DNA of 64,000 bases from Bilabrum cf. latius (Eukaryota > Bigyra: Bicosoecida > Bigyra > Bicosoecida), in contig OZ237736.1 of the NCBI GenBank assembly GCA_965178125.1, positions 930,001 to 994,000 of the forward strand. The letters run 5' to 3'. Below are positions 34,007-46,681 of the stretch, one piece after another (position 1 is the stretch's first letter; every line of letters starts with the position of its first letter). The notes beneath the pieces are model-generated. The model ran no database searches. It was not told the DNA's origin and saw only the letters and a list, made by a program, of their open reading frames with translations. A program made the position numbers and the translations under genes.

Positions 34007-34514
34007 CGAGTCACAGAGTCACGATCGGCCCCCTCTCCCCGACCACGAACCTGTCCTGCCCCAGCAAGCGGACTGGGGGCACGGCAAACGGGTCGTTGCC
34101 TCCTCCATCGCCATTCTCGGGCCGCTTGCGACACGCGGCTGCGGCAGACCCTGCCTCCGAGCCCATGCGTGCAGAATGATCCACAAAACCTGGATACCCT
34201 CTTGCGCCGCTAACGCTCCTCGCCGACTGCTTGAGTCCTGCATCCGCCCCAGACACTACAACCTTAGCACTGTTGCCCCGATTCGCAGTTTCGGCACGCG
34301 TGCGCCTGTCAGCCACAGAGTCGCTGGCCTCCATCTCGTGGCGGGTGCGCTTACGGTGCCGCTTCTTCTTCGGCTTCGTGGCGGCGAGTAGCTTCTCCAC
34401 CATGGTTTGCTACTTGGCTCCACTTGCAGCTCTGGGCGGGTCTACGATCACGCTCTGCCCAACGGTCCCAGTTCGGTTGTGCTTGGTTAGACTCGCGATG
34501 CCCAGCTTGAAGAG
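33925..34514. repeat. Duplicated block X, copy 2 (590 bp)
   Basis: Partner of 29826-30415, offset exactly 4,099 bp with no indels. Encodes the C-terminal module of gene B. The junction lies at GCCCAGCTTGAAGAG; beyond it genes A and B have unrelated sequence. Confidence 0.95.
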
Positions 34515-36242
34515 TCGGGAGGCTGAGGCCCTCGGCTTGGAAACAGGAGGAGGAGCCTCTGGCGAACTCCAGCTGGCCCCTAGCCCGCATTTCTCTTTTG
34601 AGATGAACTTCCCATTGGGTCTCCGTGGCCGCCAGTTGCCTCGCATTTGCAAGGGCGGTGGGGTGTAGATAGTCGAGAAGGCACTCTTGCTCATCAGCCG
34701 TGCCTCGGGAGAGTGGCTCCCCCCACCCGAGGCTTCCCTCGAGGCAATTGCAGAAAGCTGGCTCCTGGGGGATGACTGCGAAGACGGGGAGGAGATTTCT
34801 TTGGACGGCTGCCGCTTCTCGATCGTGGCAGCTGCGCTTGGGGAGAGCACGGCCCGCCTTGTTCTGTCTGCTTCTGGGGACGAAGCGGCCGCGCTAGCCT
34901 TGTCCGACCGGGGCAGGGCCCCATTGCTCATCTTGTCGGACCGGGGCGGGGGCTCATTGCTGGGCTTGCCAGCATCAACCGCAGTACGACTGGCCGCCGC
35001 TGCCTCCCGAGCCGCTGCAGCTCCCTTCGACGTGTCCCCAGCAAGCCCCTTGAAAATGCCCCATGCACGCCCCTTGAGGTGGACTCCTGCAGCTCCCTTC
35101 GGCGTGTCCCCTGTAGCAACCACGGCAGCTGCGCTACCGCGGTTATTTGGATGATCAGAAGAGACAGAAGTAGTAGAAGCGTGCTCACCCACACGCCGCT
35201 TTTTCGAGACTGGGCCCAAGGCCATTTCTGGGGTGCTTGTCGGCAGGACTGTGCTCGGGCTAGCAGCACCCGCAGCTGCTGAAGTGTCACATTTGACCTT
35301 ATTTGCAATGGCTGGGCGCTTGAATCCATCTGAAACGGTGCGTAGGATCGGAGCTTCGCGTTCGTAATCGGGCGTAGACGCGCGAGCATCCAATTGGAGC
35401 GGGTGCCCCGCCTTTGGCATGGCTGGGGCACCAGCTTGGCTCGATGTAGAGCCAATCATCCTCAACGCGCGATCGTTCCTCTCTGGCTGCTCGTTGTCCT
35501 CCCCCTTGCATGGACCCAGCAAAGGCCCAGCAGATCCACTCTCACCACCACCTGCTGTGTCCTTTTTCGGCGTGCCTTCGGCCGCCCGAGGAGATCTAGA
35601 TTCGCTTCTACTCCTTGGCTTCCCTTGTAATACGTACTTCTTGGTCAAGTACCGAAGCTTTTCGGTCGAAGCGCTCAAAGCCTTCGCTTTGATTTTTCCT
35701 GGAAGCCGTGCCTCCAGTAGCAGCAGCATATCGGTTCGAGAAGCTTGCGCAAGACAGCTAGGGATAAGGTCCTGCCTTGTACTTATAACAGCCGCAGGGC
35801 TGGTTCTCCACTTTCGATAGAAGTACAGCAACGCCTGCATATGCTGTCGCTCCGTCAGAACGCTGCGCTTCGGTGCAAGGCCAAGCTTATTCACGGTTTT
35901 CTCAAGCTTGACCTAACCCCACGAGCATAAATCCTTCTAGCTTGGAATCACGAACGTATTCCGTCGAATTCTCTTCGCCTTGGCCCTCGCAGCATTCGTG
36001 GGCGCATTTGGCAGCCTGCTAGTTGAAGGTCGTTCTCGTGCTGCTAGCTTCGGTGCAACGAGAATTTTCAATCCACCTTGTCCTATGACACTAAACATAT
36101 CATCCAGACTAGCGAATCCTACTATGGGTGCCTCCATTTGTCTGCCTTTGAAGTGTTGCATTGCTGTGCGGGCACTTGTCGTCGATTGAGCAATTCCTGT
36201 CATGCCATCCGGCTGCTGCCAGCAGTGCTCCGCGGATGTCAT
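34011..36242 (-). CDS. Gene B: hypothetical basic nuclear-type protein, paralog of gene A at its C-terminus
   Basis: 743 residues, ATG at 36242 (MTSAEHCWQQPDG) to TGA at 34011-34013, one frame; TAGs 35937-35939 (FVIPS[Q]KDL), 35913-35915 and 34410-34412 read as Gln. Seen: an N-terminal region with IVGFASLDDMFSVIGQGG and basic AARAKAKRIRRN; a helical segment (TERQHMQALLYFYRKWRT, RTDMLLLLEARLPGKIKAKA); a long Ser/Ala/Pro-rich middle with repeated (D)TxKGAA units (GDTPKGAAGVHLKGRAWG); then the module shared with gene A, with the nuclear-localisation-like KPKKKRHRKRTRHEM. Function unknown. The N-terminal half is unrelated to gene A, so the two share only the exchanged 3' module. Confidence 0.65.
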
Positions 36243-36663
36243 TGCCAACGAATGTCCAGTTACACAGACTGATCACTAATGCAATAATCTAAAAGCATAG
36301 ATTTATTACATTATGTCAATCTGCTGGGAGTACAAGCTGAATTGATGCTCTGGGGCTGCATTCAAATGCTGGTGCACAGCTGTATCGCAGTGCTGGCTGC
36401 ACCGCAGCCACTGGAGGTGCCAAGATGTGTTGCACCCAATCATTGATTGTTTTGTCTGCATTTAAATGTCAACATGTGGTTCTTGTATCCTGCCGGCGCT
36501 TTCTTAGGCATCCACTACCCAAGTGGTAAATCGAGGAATCTGCTGTCCCGAAACCGATTGCAACCTATTTTCACACAGATTAGCCCAAGCATGAGCGATT
36601 CTCAGCCGTGGCAACTGGAAACCGAGAACCAAATGCAAAGATAAATGAAAAGTCCCGCCAGAC
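36243..36663. other. Intergenic stretch
   Basis: About 420 bases between gene B (start 36242) and the end of the oxidoreductase gene (36664), AT-richer than its surroundings near 36281-36330. It should contain the gene B promoter. I see no gene or RNA. Confidence 0.4.
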
Positions 36664-39310
36664 TCAGCTGAGCTGGCCTCCTCCGTCTCCATCTGCTGCG
36701 TCGCTCTGTACGGCTCTTAGTGAGGAACCGGCCGCCGTTCGAGCAGCGACCTCGGTGCCCCGTACGAGGGGGGACGGGGGTTGCGGCGACAAAAATGAGA
36801 GCTTTGTTCCTCCCGCCCTCGACCTGCCAGTCGGCGGGCTTCCTTTGGCCCAAGCTGGAGTTGCTTTGCTGTAGCCAACTGGAGTGCCCTCGCGCTTCGG
36901 GTCGGCCCCGACAGAGCTGGACCTCGCGCCTTTCCCCATGGAGGCCAAGGTATCTACGGCGCTCTTTGGGGCCCTTGGTATTTCCCCTGCCGCCATTCGG
37001 GCGGCTGCGTCGGGCCCGTGGGCGAGCACGTCCTTCATCTGAACCACTACATCTACGAGGGCCAAGTGGAAGTAATGTACCTGCCAGAGCAACATATGAT
37101 TGATGCGTCGCAAGAAGAGGCGGTTAGGGCTAAATTGGACTATTCACATGCCTCACTCTTTCGGCGGGACGCCTCAGCTGCAAAGGTGATCAGGTGGGAT
37201 TCGAGCGTTTCCGTAGGCCCTGTTGCTACTAAGCTTGGGTCATTCTTGTAGACCGCGCGACAGAACCTGCGACCTTACTCAGAATAGAAGAGGGAAAGTA
37301 CTGCATCCATGTACCGACAACAAGTCGGTCAGTGGAATTCGCGTGCAAAGTAGGTACGACTCACGTATCGATGAGAGCATAATCTGCTCCATCGTGACCT
37401 TGCAGCGCAGTTGTGCTAGACACGGAGGGGGCTGTTCGCACCTCCGTCTGCCCAGTCTCGAAGCTAAACACCTTGACCTTCGACACCCCATCACCCTGGA
37501 TCTCGCCCATGGTACCGAAGATGCGCGTGCGCCGCTGGCACACAGCCTTGGTAAAGGCAACTGCAGTCAGTGTGGCAGTGGGACCGGCGGATGGCGGTCC
37601 CGGCTTGCTCCCAGCAGCGCCAGCGCCAGCACCAGCACCTGCCGATGCGCCGCCACTAGCCTCGGACACGTACGGCTCGAACTGCATGTTCACAGTCTGG
37701 TGGTCGCACACGTCATTCGAGCAGGCCCATACGCACCTGCCATAAGGGCCCGTCCGGAGGGCATCCTCAACGGCCGCCACCGTCTGCTAGCCGCTCTCCA
37801 GGATGGGCTGCACCGGCCAGCCAAAATACCCGCTCTTGGCTCGCTCGAGGTAGATCTCCTTGGCACTGAACGGACACTTTCTCTCGATGGCCTCGGGGCA
37901 GTCGAGGCACCGGTCGGCAGCGCCCGCTGGCCGACGCCCGGGGTGGAAGTTGAGCAGAGACCCGAAAGACTGCACTGACACGCACCGGCGGCCTGCGGAA
38001 GGAGTTGGATGCAATTAAGATGCAATCGGCGAAGGGGGTAAGAAAACTATAAAAGAAGCAAAGCTAAGCCCGAAGTCAGCTGCAGCCAAGCGGCCGCCTC
38101 TCTCACCAACCATGTGTCGGATCAGATCGACGTCGTGGCAGCACTTGGCCAGCAGCATGAAGCTCGAGGACGCCTCGCTGCTCCACTGCCCCCGCACATA
38201 GCTGTGTGCAAAGTGCCAGTGCCCGATGGGCTCCAGGTGCTGCACGTTCACCACGTCACCGATGGTCCCGTCATCGATGAGACCCTTGATCATCGTCATG
38301 TAGGGCGTGTAGCGGAGCACGTGCCCGCACGCGAAGATCTTGCCGCTCTTCTGCACGGCCCTGCATATCCTAAGGCAGTCCCTGGGATTAGTCGCCATCG
38401 GTTTCTCAAGCAGCATGTGGTAGCCCTGCCTTGCGAATGCAAGCGCAGGCCCGATGTGCTCCGCATCCTGGGTCGCGATGATGACTGCCTCGGCCAAGCG
38501 GTCCTCGGGGAGAAAGTGCCCTCCGGCGCCTTCCTCTGAGTGAGCACCCGTGCTCGCTCTTGACGGTCCGTGCGGGCCTCCAGCGGACGTTCCTGAGTGC
38601 GGCGCGGCGCTAGAGGCGCCCAAGGAGCCTCCAAAGGGACCCGCGCGGCCAGAAGCTCCCGGCATGGTTGGGCTGCCGCGGCCATCCCCGCCACTTGCTG
38701 CAGCAGCGGAGGCTCGAACGCCATGGCCGCCGTCCGGAGAATCACCTGACATGGGAACGGACGCGGGAGAAGCCGCGGAGTCATCATCCAGCACACTTTT
38801 GACCACACTCTTTGCTAGTGGACTGGATGGCATCAACCCTCCCGGTGTTTCGCTGTCCATAACCGATGGCATACTTCGATGCTTTACATTGTGAGCGCGC
38901 TTATGCCGCCGCTCCTCTACGACAGCCACCGCTTCTCGCCAATCTTTGTAGACAGCTGATCCATGAACTGAATGGCGTCGAGCCTGCGAGAAATATTGGC
39001 TGTTCCAATGTCAATGGTGTGCGCCAAGCCAGCTTACAAGATATGCTTCGCTCCGTTCATCTCACCATCATCTCCCGGTGAAAGTCTCGGGGCTCTGCAA
39101 TTGCAACAACATTCATCCTGTCCGGGTGCTCTAGGGCATAGCGGGCGTATATTTTCCCTGCAGTTGACGTGGGAAAAGCGAAAGCTGGGATTTCGGGATA
39201 GCGCTCTGGGCAAACCGAAAAAGCCCCTTCACTAGGAAGATGCACTACTCACCACGCTATCCGCACCCAACAACTAAGACAGTCACTGGGCCACGCCGAG
39301 ACTCGCGCAT
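36664..39310 (-). CDS. Gfo/Idh/MocA-family NAD(P)-dependent oxidoreductase (six exons)
   Basis: Exons 39310-39253, 39157-39066, 38983-38107, 37992-37365, 37266-37157 and 37052-36664 (last acceptor could be 37047); introns of 95, 82, 114, 98 and about 104 nt, all GTGAG...AG. About 717 residues, ending TGA. Splicing joins VLVVGCG[Q]RG to KIYARYALEHPDRMNVVAIAEP, a Rossmann NAD-binding start; TAG 39257-39259 is the Gln of GCGQRG. Then AVIIATQDAEHIGPALAFARQGYHMLLEKPMATNP (split by a Ser/Gly insert upstream), the catalytic-type EKP, SSFMLLAKCCHDVDLIRHM, and CRAVYKND, then TLESHLITFAAEASRR, as in the C-terminal domain. A 90-residue low-complexity insert precedes the EKP region and a Pro/Ser-rich tail follows. 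Role: oxidation of sugar- or inositol-type substrates; specificity unknown. Confidence 0.88.
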
Positions 39311-39433
39311 GCTTTCCATGAAGCTGGACTGTTCTGCTCTACGAACTGTTGCGACCAATTCGAATAACGATCGGATCAATGATTGGTTGCGACCGGTTCA
39401 AGTGCAACTGGAATCAAAACACATATCCGCAGA

Positions 39434-42424
39434 ATGGCAGGGCGAAGCATGCCAAAGGAATCATCCTTAGCTAAAGTTCACGATGCTAGACTCACTCTAG
39501 GCAGACGGCAGGACGAGTGGGCCGCAGTACGGCAACGCGAAGTTGCACGAGCAGAAGCCGAATAGGCGCGCAGATCTGGGAGCAGACTTGCAGCGAAGAA
39601 TACCCAATCTCGCAAAGCCGACAAAGAAGGGGGTGTATCGGAAGAGGTAGAGAACAAGAGGGCGAGTCCTCGCAAGTCTGGCAGCCCTTCGCGCCGACGA
39701 AGCAAGTCCCGTTCCCAGGTGAACGGACATCGAAGTCAGCACCACAAAGTGGCAGAGTCAGGCGGCCAGCGGGGCGGATCTACCCACAAGATGTCTCACC
39801 TACTATTGAATAATTCCAGGTTGAGCGGTGAAAATGCTGACCTCGCTGCAGAGCTGCATCGGGCCAAGGCGGAGATCCGAGCCCTTCGGTAGGAAGCGGC
39901 GCTCTTCAGCAAGGAGAAAGACTCGCTGGCAGTGCTGTAGCAGCGTTTCGCAACAGTTTTAAGCGAAACTGCGGAAATGTTTTCTGCCGTCGTACATCTC
40001 GGTGGCATCGCACCTGTAGATGAACCGACTGAAGGAGCACAGACAGCTGCGGCAGGAACGGACAGGCGTGGCAGGGACCGGCAGACAACCGCGATCAAGG
40101 CACAGGCACACGACCTTGCAGTCGCCCAGACCGGAGTTCGCGCTCTAGCCCCCTTCCTGCAGGGAGCTGCTGCTGCTGCAGGCACTGTGGGCAGGGACCC
40201 GACTGGCATCGCCTCCACGGCTGCCTTCACCATGCAGGTAGAGCCCATGCGGGCGTCTGCTGGGGCGGCGGGCGGGCGAGTGACTGCTTCTCTCTCTCGC
40301 TTTGGAGGGGCTCCAGTGGGCGCAAGCGGGTTCTCGCAGACGGTGAGCTCTGGGGCGCTGACTGCCTCTCGGGGGACTAGAGGGAATAGAGGGCCAGCGG
40401 CGGCATCGGGTGTGGGTGCATGGGTCGACGAGTGCCTGGAGCAGCAGCGCACCGCCGCATTCGAGGCGAGTCAGGGCAACAAGGAGATGAATCAGCGAGA
40501 AAAGGTGGCCAAAGAGGCAGCAGACAAGATCGCCGCGGAAAAGGCCAAGGGCAAAGCCGCGCTGGATAGACTCGTTGCGGGCAAGCCCGTGAAGTCCGAT
40601 GTGGCAACGGACGGAAGCGGTGCAAGCACCGGGCGAGCGGGTAGGGGCAGGATTTCCCATGCGGCGAGGAAACAGGCAGCTAAAGTAAGCTCGGGCGTCC
40701 TAGTGGCTCGCATCTTTGACGCATTTGACCTGGATCGGGACCAGGTGCTGGACGCCGTCGAGTTCACCCGGCTGCAGGCTGCCCTGGGCAATACGGCCCG
40801 CCCGTACACGCAGCACTCCCTTCGGCAGCTGTGCATGAAGCTTGAGGTGAAGTGGGCCTCGCCTAACGACAACCCCAGCGAGGTTGGCATGAGCGTCTTT
40901 GACGGCAAGGGAAACCTCAGGCCAGCAGAGGCGCAGGAAGTGGAGCTGGGGCTACGGCCGGGTGGGGCCATGGCGGGGCTGGCCGGAGGAGCTGAGGAAT
41001 CGTACGTGAGAGGAGGCTTGATCGGCCCACCGGGTGGGATCTCCCTGGCTGGGCTGGGCAGGCTGTACTCGATCGTCGGGCGGCCAGCGCTGGAGCGCGA
41101 CGCTGCCAAGCTGGGACTCGTCGGTGGGGACGGGCACGGCGGGGCCGGTCTGCTCGAGACCCTGGGCGCAGGGCTCGTAGGAATCCGACAGCTTCTTGCC
41201 ATTGCTAAGGGCTGGGCTGCTCGCGCCTCGCGGGACTCGGGGAGCAAGATCGAGGGGAGACGGACGCTGCGGCGCATGTCACGACGTCTGCAGCAAGCTC
41301 AGGACGAGCAGTCGGCCGCATCCGGCGAGATCGAATACTTGCGGCGCCGTGTGGTCTAGCTGGAAGCGGAAGCTTCTCGGTGGCGGGAAGTGGCCGGCCG
41401 TCGGGCAGCCGAGTCCCACGCGATCGGGCTTCAGATGCAGGCAGTCGCAGCCGGGATGCCCCTCCATGAGGCACGCAAGGCTGCTCAAGCAAGACTGGCG
41501 TTCCTGCCCCCGCCTGCTCCGGTGCTTGACGACCATCTTCGGCGACAGAGACAGGGTCTCACGAACACCAAGCCTGGCGTCGTGACTGCTTCGTCTCCCG
41601 CATCGCCAGGGGCTTACAGCCCTCTCCGCAGGGCACAAGGGACGAGCGTAGCGGTGCTGGAGGGCCGTGATCTGGTCGCGAATCATCTGCGAGAGGTGCG
41701 CAGGGTGGGCAAACCGAAGAAGGCAGGTATCGCACAGGGCGCAAACCGCCGGCGAGAGGGGTCAGTGCATCAGCCGTCGTCACCGAGGCGCATGGATCCA
41801 ACGGACGACAGGGTATCCGACGTGGAGGCAGAGCAAGACGAGCATAGGGGTGATAGTAGCGAAGTAGCCGACGCCGAGCCCGATGCAGCCGAAGACCGGC
41901 CACTGCCAGCATTCTATGAGACCCTGTACTCTTCGTCTGGCCCATCTTCCGGTGATGAGGCGACGCAAATGTCATCACGACTCGCGCAGGCTGCCTCCAT
42001 GGCTGCGTCGTCTGGCGTCGACACGAGCAACGATTCAGGCCTAATGGGTGGAATGGGAGGTGCGGGCGACGAATCATCGTGGATGATGGCATCGGGTCGG
42101 CCGTACGGCCTCCAGTTCCAGGAGAGAGCGAGGTCGCATCACGGTCCGCCGGGCAGCCCCATGCGACCGGCAAGGCACGAGTAGGCGACGGGCGGGTATG
42201 ATGGCATCGCTGCAGACAGAGAGGAAGACGACACGAGGGGTCTACAGCTAGGGCAGCTGTCAGACACAGATTCTGATGCTGGGGACGGGTACGCTGCGGA
42301 CGCGAGCGGTGCAGGGACGACGCTGAGGAAGCCAATCCAAGCAGGTTAGGTGTTCTCATCTAGCCCCGAGTTCTCGCCTAGGCGAATGACCTCGTCCAGA
42401 ATGCCGGTGGAGGCCTTCATGTAA
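39434..42424 (+). CDS. EF-hand and coiled-coil protein, 996 residues
   Basis: ATG 39434 (MAGRSMPKESS) to TAA 42422-42424, one frame; TAGs at 39563-39565, about 39890, about 39938, 41357-39359-equivalent (41357-41359), 42182-42184 and 42347-42349 read as Gln. Seen: basic Ser/Arg-rich N-terminus (RKSGSPSRRRSKSRSQVNGH); coiled coil (LSGENADLAAELHRAKAEIR); a canonical EF-hand loop at about residue 435 (FDAFDLDRDQVLDAVEFTRL); a Gly-rich stretch; a second coiled coil (RRLQQAQDEQSAASGEIEYL); a Ser/Asp-rich acidic C-terminus. No named family recognised; a cytoskeletal or ciliary Ca2+-binding role is inference. Starts 124 bp from the oxidoreductase gene in divergent arrangement. Confidence 0.72.
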
Positions 42425-42537
42425 CTTCCTGTAATTGTAGGGGGGGGGACTGAGGTCGGCAACTGCTTGCGGCATCCAATTGATCTGACTGCTCTCTAAA
42501 TTTGAATATCTGCGAAATGGGTTTGCGTGCGATGCAA

Positions 42538-45500
42538 TCAGCGCCTGCGCGGGCCCTTGCGCCTCTTCTCTGCCCGCTTCAGACCGCGCATGTCGCTCTT
42601 CATGCGCTTGTCCACTACCTTAACCTTGGCGCCGCGAGCCACACCAGCCCGGTCGTTGCTCGTCCCGCCCCTGCTGGCCACTACATACACCGCCTGTGGC
42701 CGCTTGATCTTGCCACCGGCCTTGGCGTACAGGCGCTGGACCGCCTTCATCTTGGCGGTGTCAGTGAGTTCCTCCGACTGCATGATGCCGTCGGCAGCCT
42801 TCCGTGCCTTGGAATAGGCCTGCACCTGCTTGTGGCGCTTCCTGGCGCGAGCCTCGGCCACCTTGTGGATGGGTCGCGCCGATATCTCCCTGAACTTGCG
42901 CTTGATCTCGTCTACGTCCTCTCGTGTGATGGGCAGCTGAGGCCTGAAGTGCTTGCGCTCATCGTCCACAAACCACGCAGGCAGATCATTCGGGTCCTCG
43001 TGGGTCGAATACCGGTTGTACGAGGCGTCCACCAGGTCCTTGGCAGCCGTGTGCTTCCTCATCTTCTTAGCGAGCGCCAAAATGGTTGCATGCGTGTCGC
43101 TGTCGTAGTCCTCGTCGAACCTAGGGTCGCTCTCCTTCGCCCCGTCGTTGGCCCCGACCTCCTCCTCGCTCTCGTCCTCATCCGAGTCGCTATCATCAGA
43201 CTCGTCGCTGCCGTCCTCGCTGCTACTGCCCGAGTCATCATGAGTCCACTTCTTGCCACTGCTAGCAGCCTCGCCACTGCTGGAGCTCCCGAACCCCTTC
43301 TTGATGAGCTTCTTCCTCGCGTCGTCCTTCTCGTTCTCGCTTGGTACCACATCCGAGATGGGCTCCTCCGAGGTAGCAGCGGCGGATGATGAAGCCCTCC
43401 TAGCCGACTCTGCGGCAGGAGCATCGTAGAAGTCGTCGCCAAGCTCCGTATCCACTCCATCCGCTACTGGTACCGGCCCGCTCTTCTCCTGCGGCCTGCC
43501 GTTTGACATCGATGCTGCAGCTACCTCAATCTCTCTGTCAAGCTTCTTCTTCTGTTTCTCCACCTTTCTCTCGGATCGCTCCCTGTTCCGCCGCAGCCTC
43601 TGCTTCCTCTTCTCTCGGTCGCTCAGAGGCAGGCCAGCCAAAGGATCCTCGGCATCTGAATCGCTCGAATCCTCTCGCTCGAGCCTCCGCTTCTTCTTTG
43701 CTTTGCTGGACGCCTCAAAGTCCACCACCTTGCCGTCGCGGGACGTCGGCTGCGGTTGCGAAATGGAGGAGCGACCGCGCTTCCTGCCAGCCGTGGCTGC
43801 CTTCCTGCCGCGCTTCGGCGCACCCTCTGACTCATCGCTGGCATGACCCGCACCTTCTTCGTCCTCATCCACGTCATCGTCAAGCATGGCACCGGTGCTG
43901 ATCGACGCCAGCAGCGGCCGGCTGGCGAACCACCGGTTTGCCTGCCCCTCGGTCGCCTTGCCGATGTCGTCCTCCTCATCATCATCATCGTCCCCACCAA
44001 GGCGGAGCGGCCCGGTCGAGCCTAGAGCGTCCATGCGCTTCTACCTAGATCCTCCGGATGCAGGCTTGGCCTCATACTCATCGTCCTCCTCGTCGTCACT
44101 GGAGTCCTCGCTGTCGCTGCCGCCAGTGTGCACGGGTCCAGAGGTGCCCTCGAAGCCCTCCTCGCCCTTGACATCGTGCTTCGACGTCTTCGGCTTGCCC
44201 GCCCGCTGCAGTAGCTCCAAGTAGCGCTGATGCTCGGCATCCAAAGCGACTAGCTTCTTCGCCTCGGCTACCCTCGCCTGCATCTGCAGCCTCTCCTTCC
44301 TCTTGAGGCGCGCACCCGTCGTGGGATCAACGCCCGCGAGGATGGCGGCCTCCCTCGCCTCCTTGCCCTTGTTTGCCCTCACCAGCTTCTCTGAATATGT
44401 CTGGTCCAGATCCCGGGCAAGCTTACGAGTGTACGCGTCCTCGCCGCCCTCCTCATCGTCCTCGTCGTCCTCAGACGAATCGCCCGCGATCCTGCCAGAC
44501 AGGCCCACGTTCTGGGCCGACAGCTTGAGCGCGAGCTTGCCGCCAGGAATGGCCTTGCCCCCGAGCCCGGCGTAGGCCTCGTACTCATCCTCGCTGTCCA
44601 TTCCCTCTGCCCGCATGGCCCCGCTGGCCTGTCGCAGCGCAGCTTCTGCCTTCTTCATGTGCTCGGGCAGCTTGCCGTCTGCACCCGCGCCCCTGCCCGC
44701 CAAGATGTCATCGTCATCGTCCTCATCGTTATTGCCTTGTCCCTCGGCATCGTTCGATCCTTTCTTGCTGGCATTCTTCCTGGCATCCTCCTTGGCCTTC
44801 CTCTCCTCCTGCACCATCTCCCTCAGCTTGATCACAGACAGAACGCCCTCGTCCTCCTGCCAGTCGATGCTCGTGGAATCTACCTTGGCGTTCAGCGCGC
44901 GGCGTCGCATCGCCCGAAGGCGCGTCTTCTCTAGCTGTCTCTTCTTCTTCTTCATCTCTGCCTTCGCCTCCTTGGCCAGCCCGAGGGCCAGCTCGTCACC
45001 CTCGTCCTCATCCGAATCGCCGTCCTCCTCCTCCCCACTGCCCCCCAACTTGTCCTCGCCGTCGATGGCACTCGAACCATCGCTATCTTCGTCGCTGTCT
45101 TCCTCGCTCCCGCTGGCTTCGTCATCTCCGCGGAATCGCCCCATGGCGGCGTCCCACCCAGACTGCTTCCTGGCTGCCTCCCGCCAGCGGAGCAGAGTCC
45201 GGAACTCGCGAGGGCCAAGCACCCTAAGATCTCTGCAGCACGCGCGCACCTCCTCCGTCGTGCACGGCAGGGAAGCCACCTGCTTCCCGAGGCCCTGCTC
45301 CTTCTTCATCTTTGACTCTAGCGCGGCCTTGTTCTGCTCGGCGCGGTCCTTCTCTGCTGCGCTGGCACCTGCGCGCGCTCGGGTGGCTGCAAGCTCTGAC
45401 CCATACCTGGGAGCAGCGCCGAAGGTGAGCTCGGTGGCCCCTGCCAGCAGCTCAACCGGGTCCACGTTTCGCTCGAATAGGAAGTCCGACACAGCCACGG

Positions 45501-46483
45501 GCCTCCTCACCAGAGCCGCGTCGTTGTCCGTGTACCCCTTCCTCCTGCTGGACCTCTTCTCCGAATGCTCCCTGAGGGCTGCGACCTTCGCGGCCGTGAC
45601 AGACAGTGGGAGTTCGTGCTTCTTTCGTTTGCTGCCGCCAGCGCCAGCGCCCCCTTCTGCAGCTGTCCCATCGGAGGCCGGGGCGTCGTCGATGCCGCCC
45701 GGTCTGGCGGTGGGGTCGTCCGTGGCCTCCTCGACCATCTTGAACACGTGCTTCGGGTCCAACAGCCTGGGGTCGATCTTGTCGGGCTTGATGTATCCCC
45801 GGCACACCACGAAAATCTCCGCAGACACGTTTCTCGACGAGTGGGGCTTCGTTGCGTCCACCCTGCGGAACAGCTTGTTGAGGACCCACAGGATGGCGTG
45901 GTAGTCGCTCGAGCGGAACACCTTCGTGACGAATGCCCCACCTCGGCGCAGAATGTCCACTGCGAGTCCAAGCGAATAAATTACCAGCTCAGACTGCGAA
46001 TAAGCGTCCTTTGCCCAATCGGCTCCGACGTTTGGGGCTCCGTCGTGCAGAACGACGTCTGCCATAGCTCCACCTAGATCCTTCTTGAGGAGCTAGCGAG
46101 CTCTAGGCGTGGTAATGTCCTCTTGATGCGCAATCACATTTCGAATCGGCTTGATTGGCATCAAATCCATCCCGACAATGGTGCTGCCTTGCGGCATGTG
46201 CCGAGCTGCAACCTGCAGCCATCCTCCCGGAGCCGCGCAAAGATCAACGAGACACCGTGCACTTTCGAGCAACTAGAAGCGCTTGTTGATTTGGATTAGC
46301 TTGAAAGCAGATCGGGCGCGGTATCCCTGCGGTGGTCAACAGCTGAGGTGCAACTGCAAGCGCGGGTCTTCTTGGCTCAATTACGATGGATAATGAGCGT
46401 TATGGCAGTGTTCTTACCGTTTCTCGAGCTAACTAGTAATACTTATCCTTTCTCCTAAGCTTTCCACTCGTTTTCTTGGGCAT
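42538..46483 (-). CDS. SPB1: SPB1/FTSJ3-like pre-rRNA 2'-O-ribose methyltransferase
   Basis: Exons 46483-46418 and 46326-42538; intron 91 nt (GTAAGA...CGCAG, phase 0); 1,284 residues ending TGA. Spliced N-terminus KDKYY[Q][15 protein letters not shown] then IQINKRF[Q][73 protein letters not shown]: the FtsJ fold with the K-D-K-E tetrad (Lys in SAFKLIQ, Asp in LHDGAP, Lys in VTKVF, Glu in SAEIF) and the SAM loop DLCAAPGG. The C-terminal Spb1_C domain (about 42540-43100) has [13 protein letters not shown] and ends in a basic tail. Acidic linkers lie between. TAGs 46273-46275 and 46093-46095 align with Gln of human FTSJ3. Role: methylates 25S/28S rRNA in 60S assembly in the nucleolus. Confidence 0.96.
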
Positions 46484-46681
46484 GGTGCTGCTTGTTGAGG
46501 CGTTTTCTGGTGTTCTCTTTCTGAACTGCTCCGATTAACTTTGAATGCCTCACGGCTTGGCCTCGGCTGTTCCAAGTTGCGCGCTCTCATCCTTGGCGAA
46601 AGAGCGCCATGAGCGGACAAAAAATCGAGTAAATATGAAATAATTCTAAGATTAAACAGTATAGGAATGAATTTGGCTGAA

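Noticed and set aside
29826-34514. Transposon or retroelement as the source of the duplicated blocks
   Set aside because: No terminal inverted repeats, target-site duplications, transposase or reverse transcriptase are seen; the blocks are pieces of ordinary genes.
42502-43389. Long open frame on the plus strand opposite SPB1
   Set aside because: It mirrors the GC-rich Spb1_C coding strand; the minus-strand product is clearly conserved, so this is a codon-composition shadow. The same holds for plus 44615-45904.
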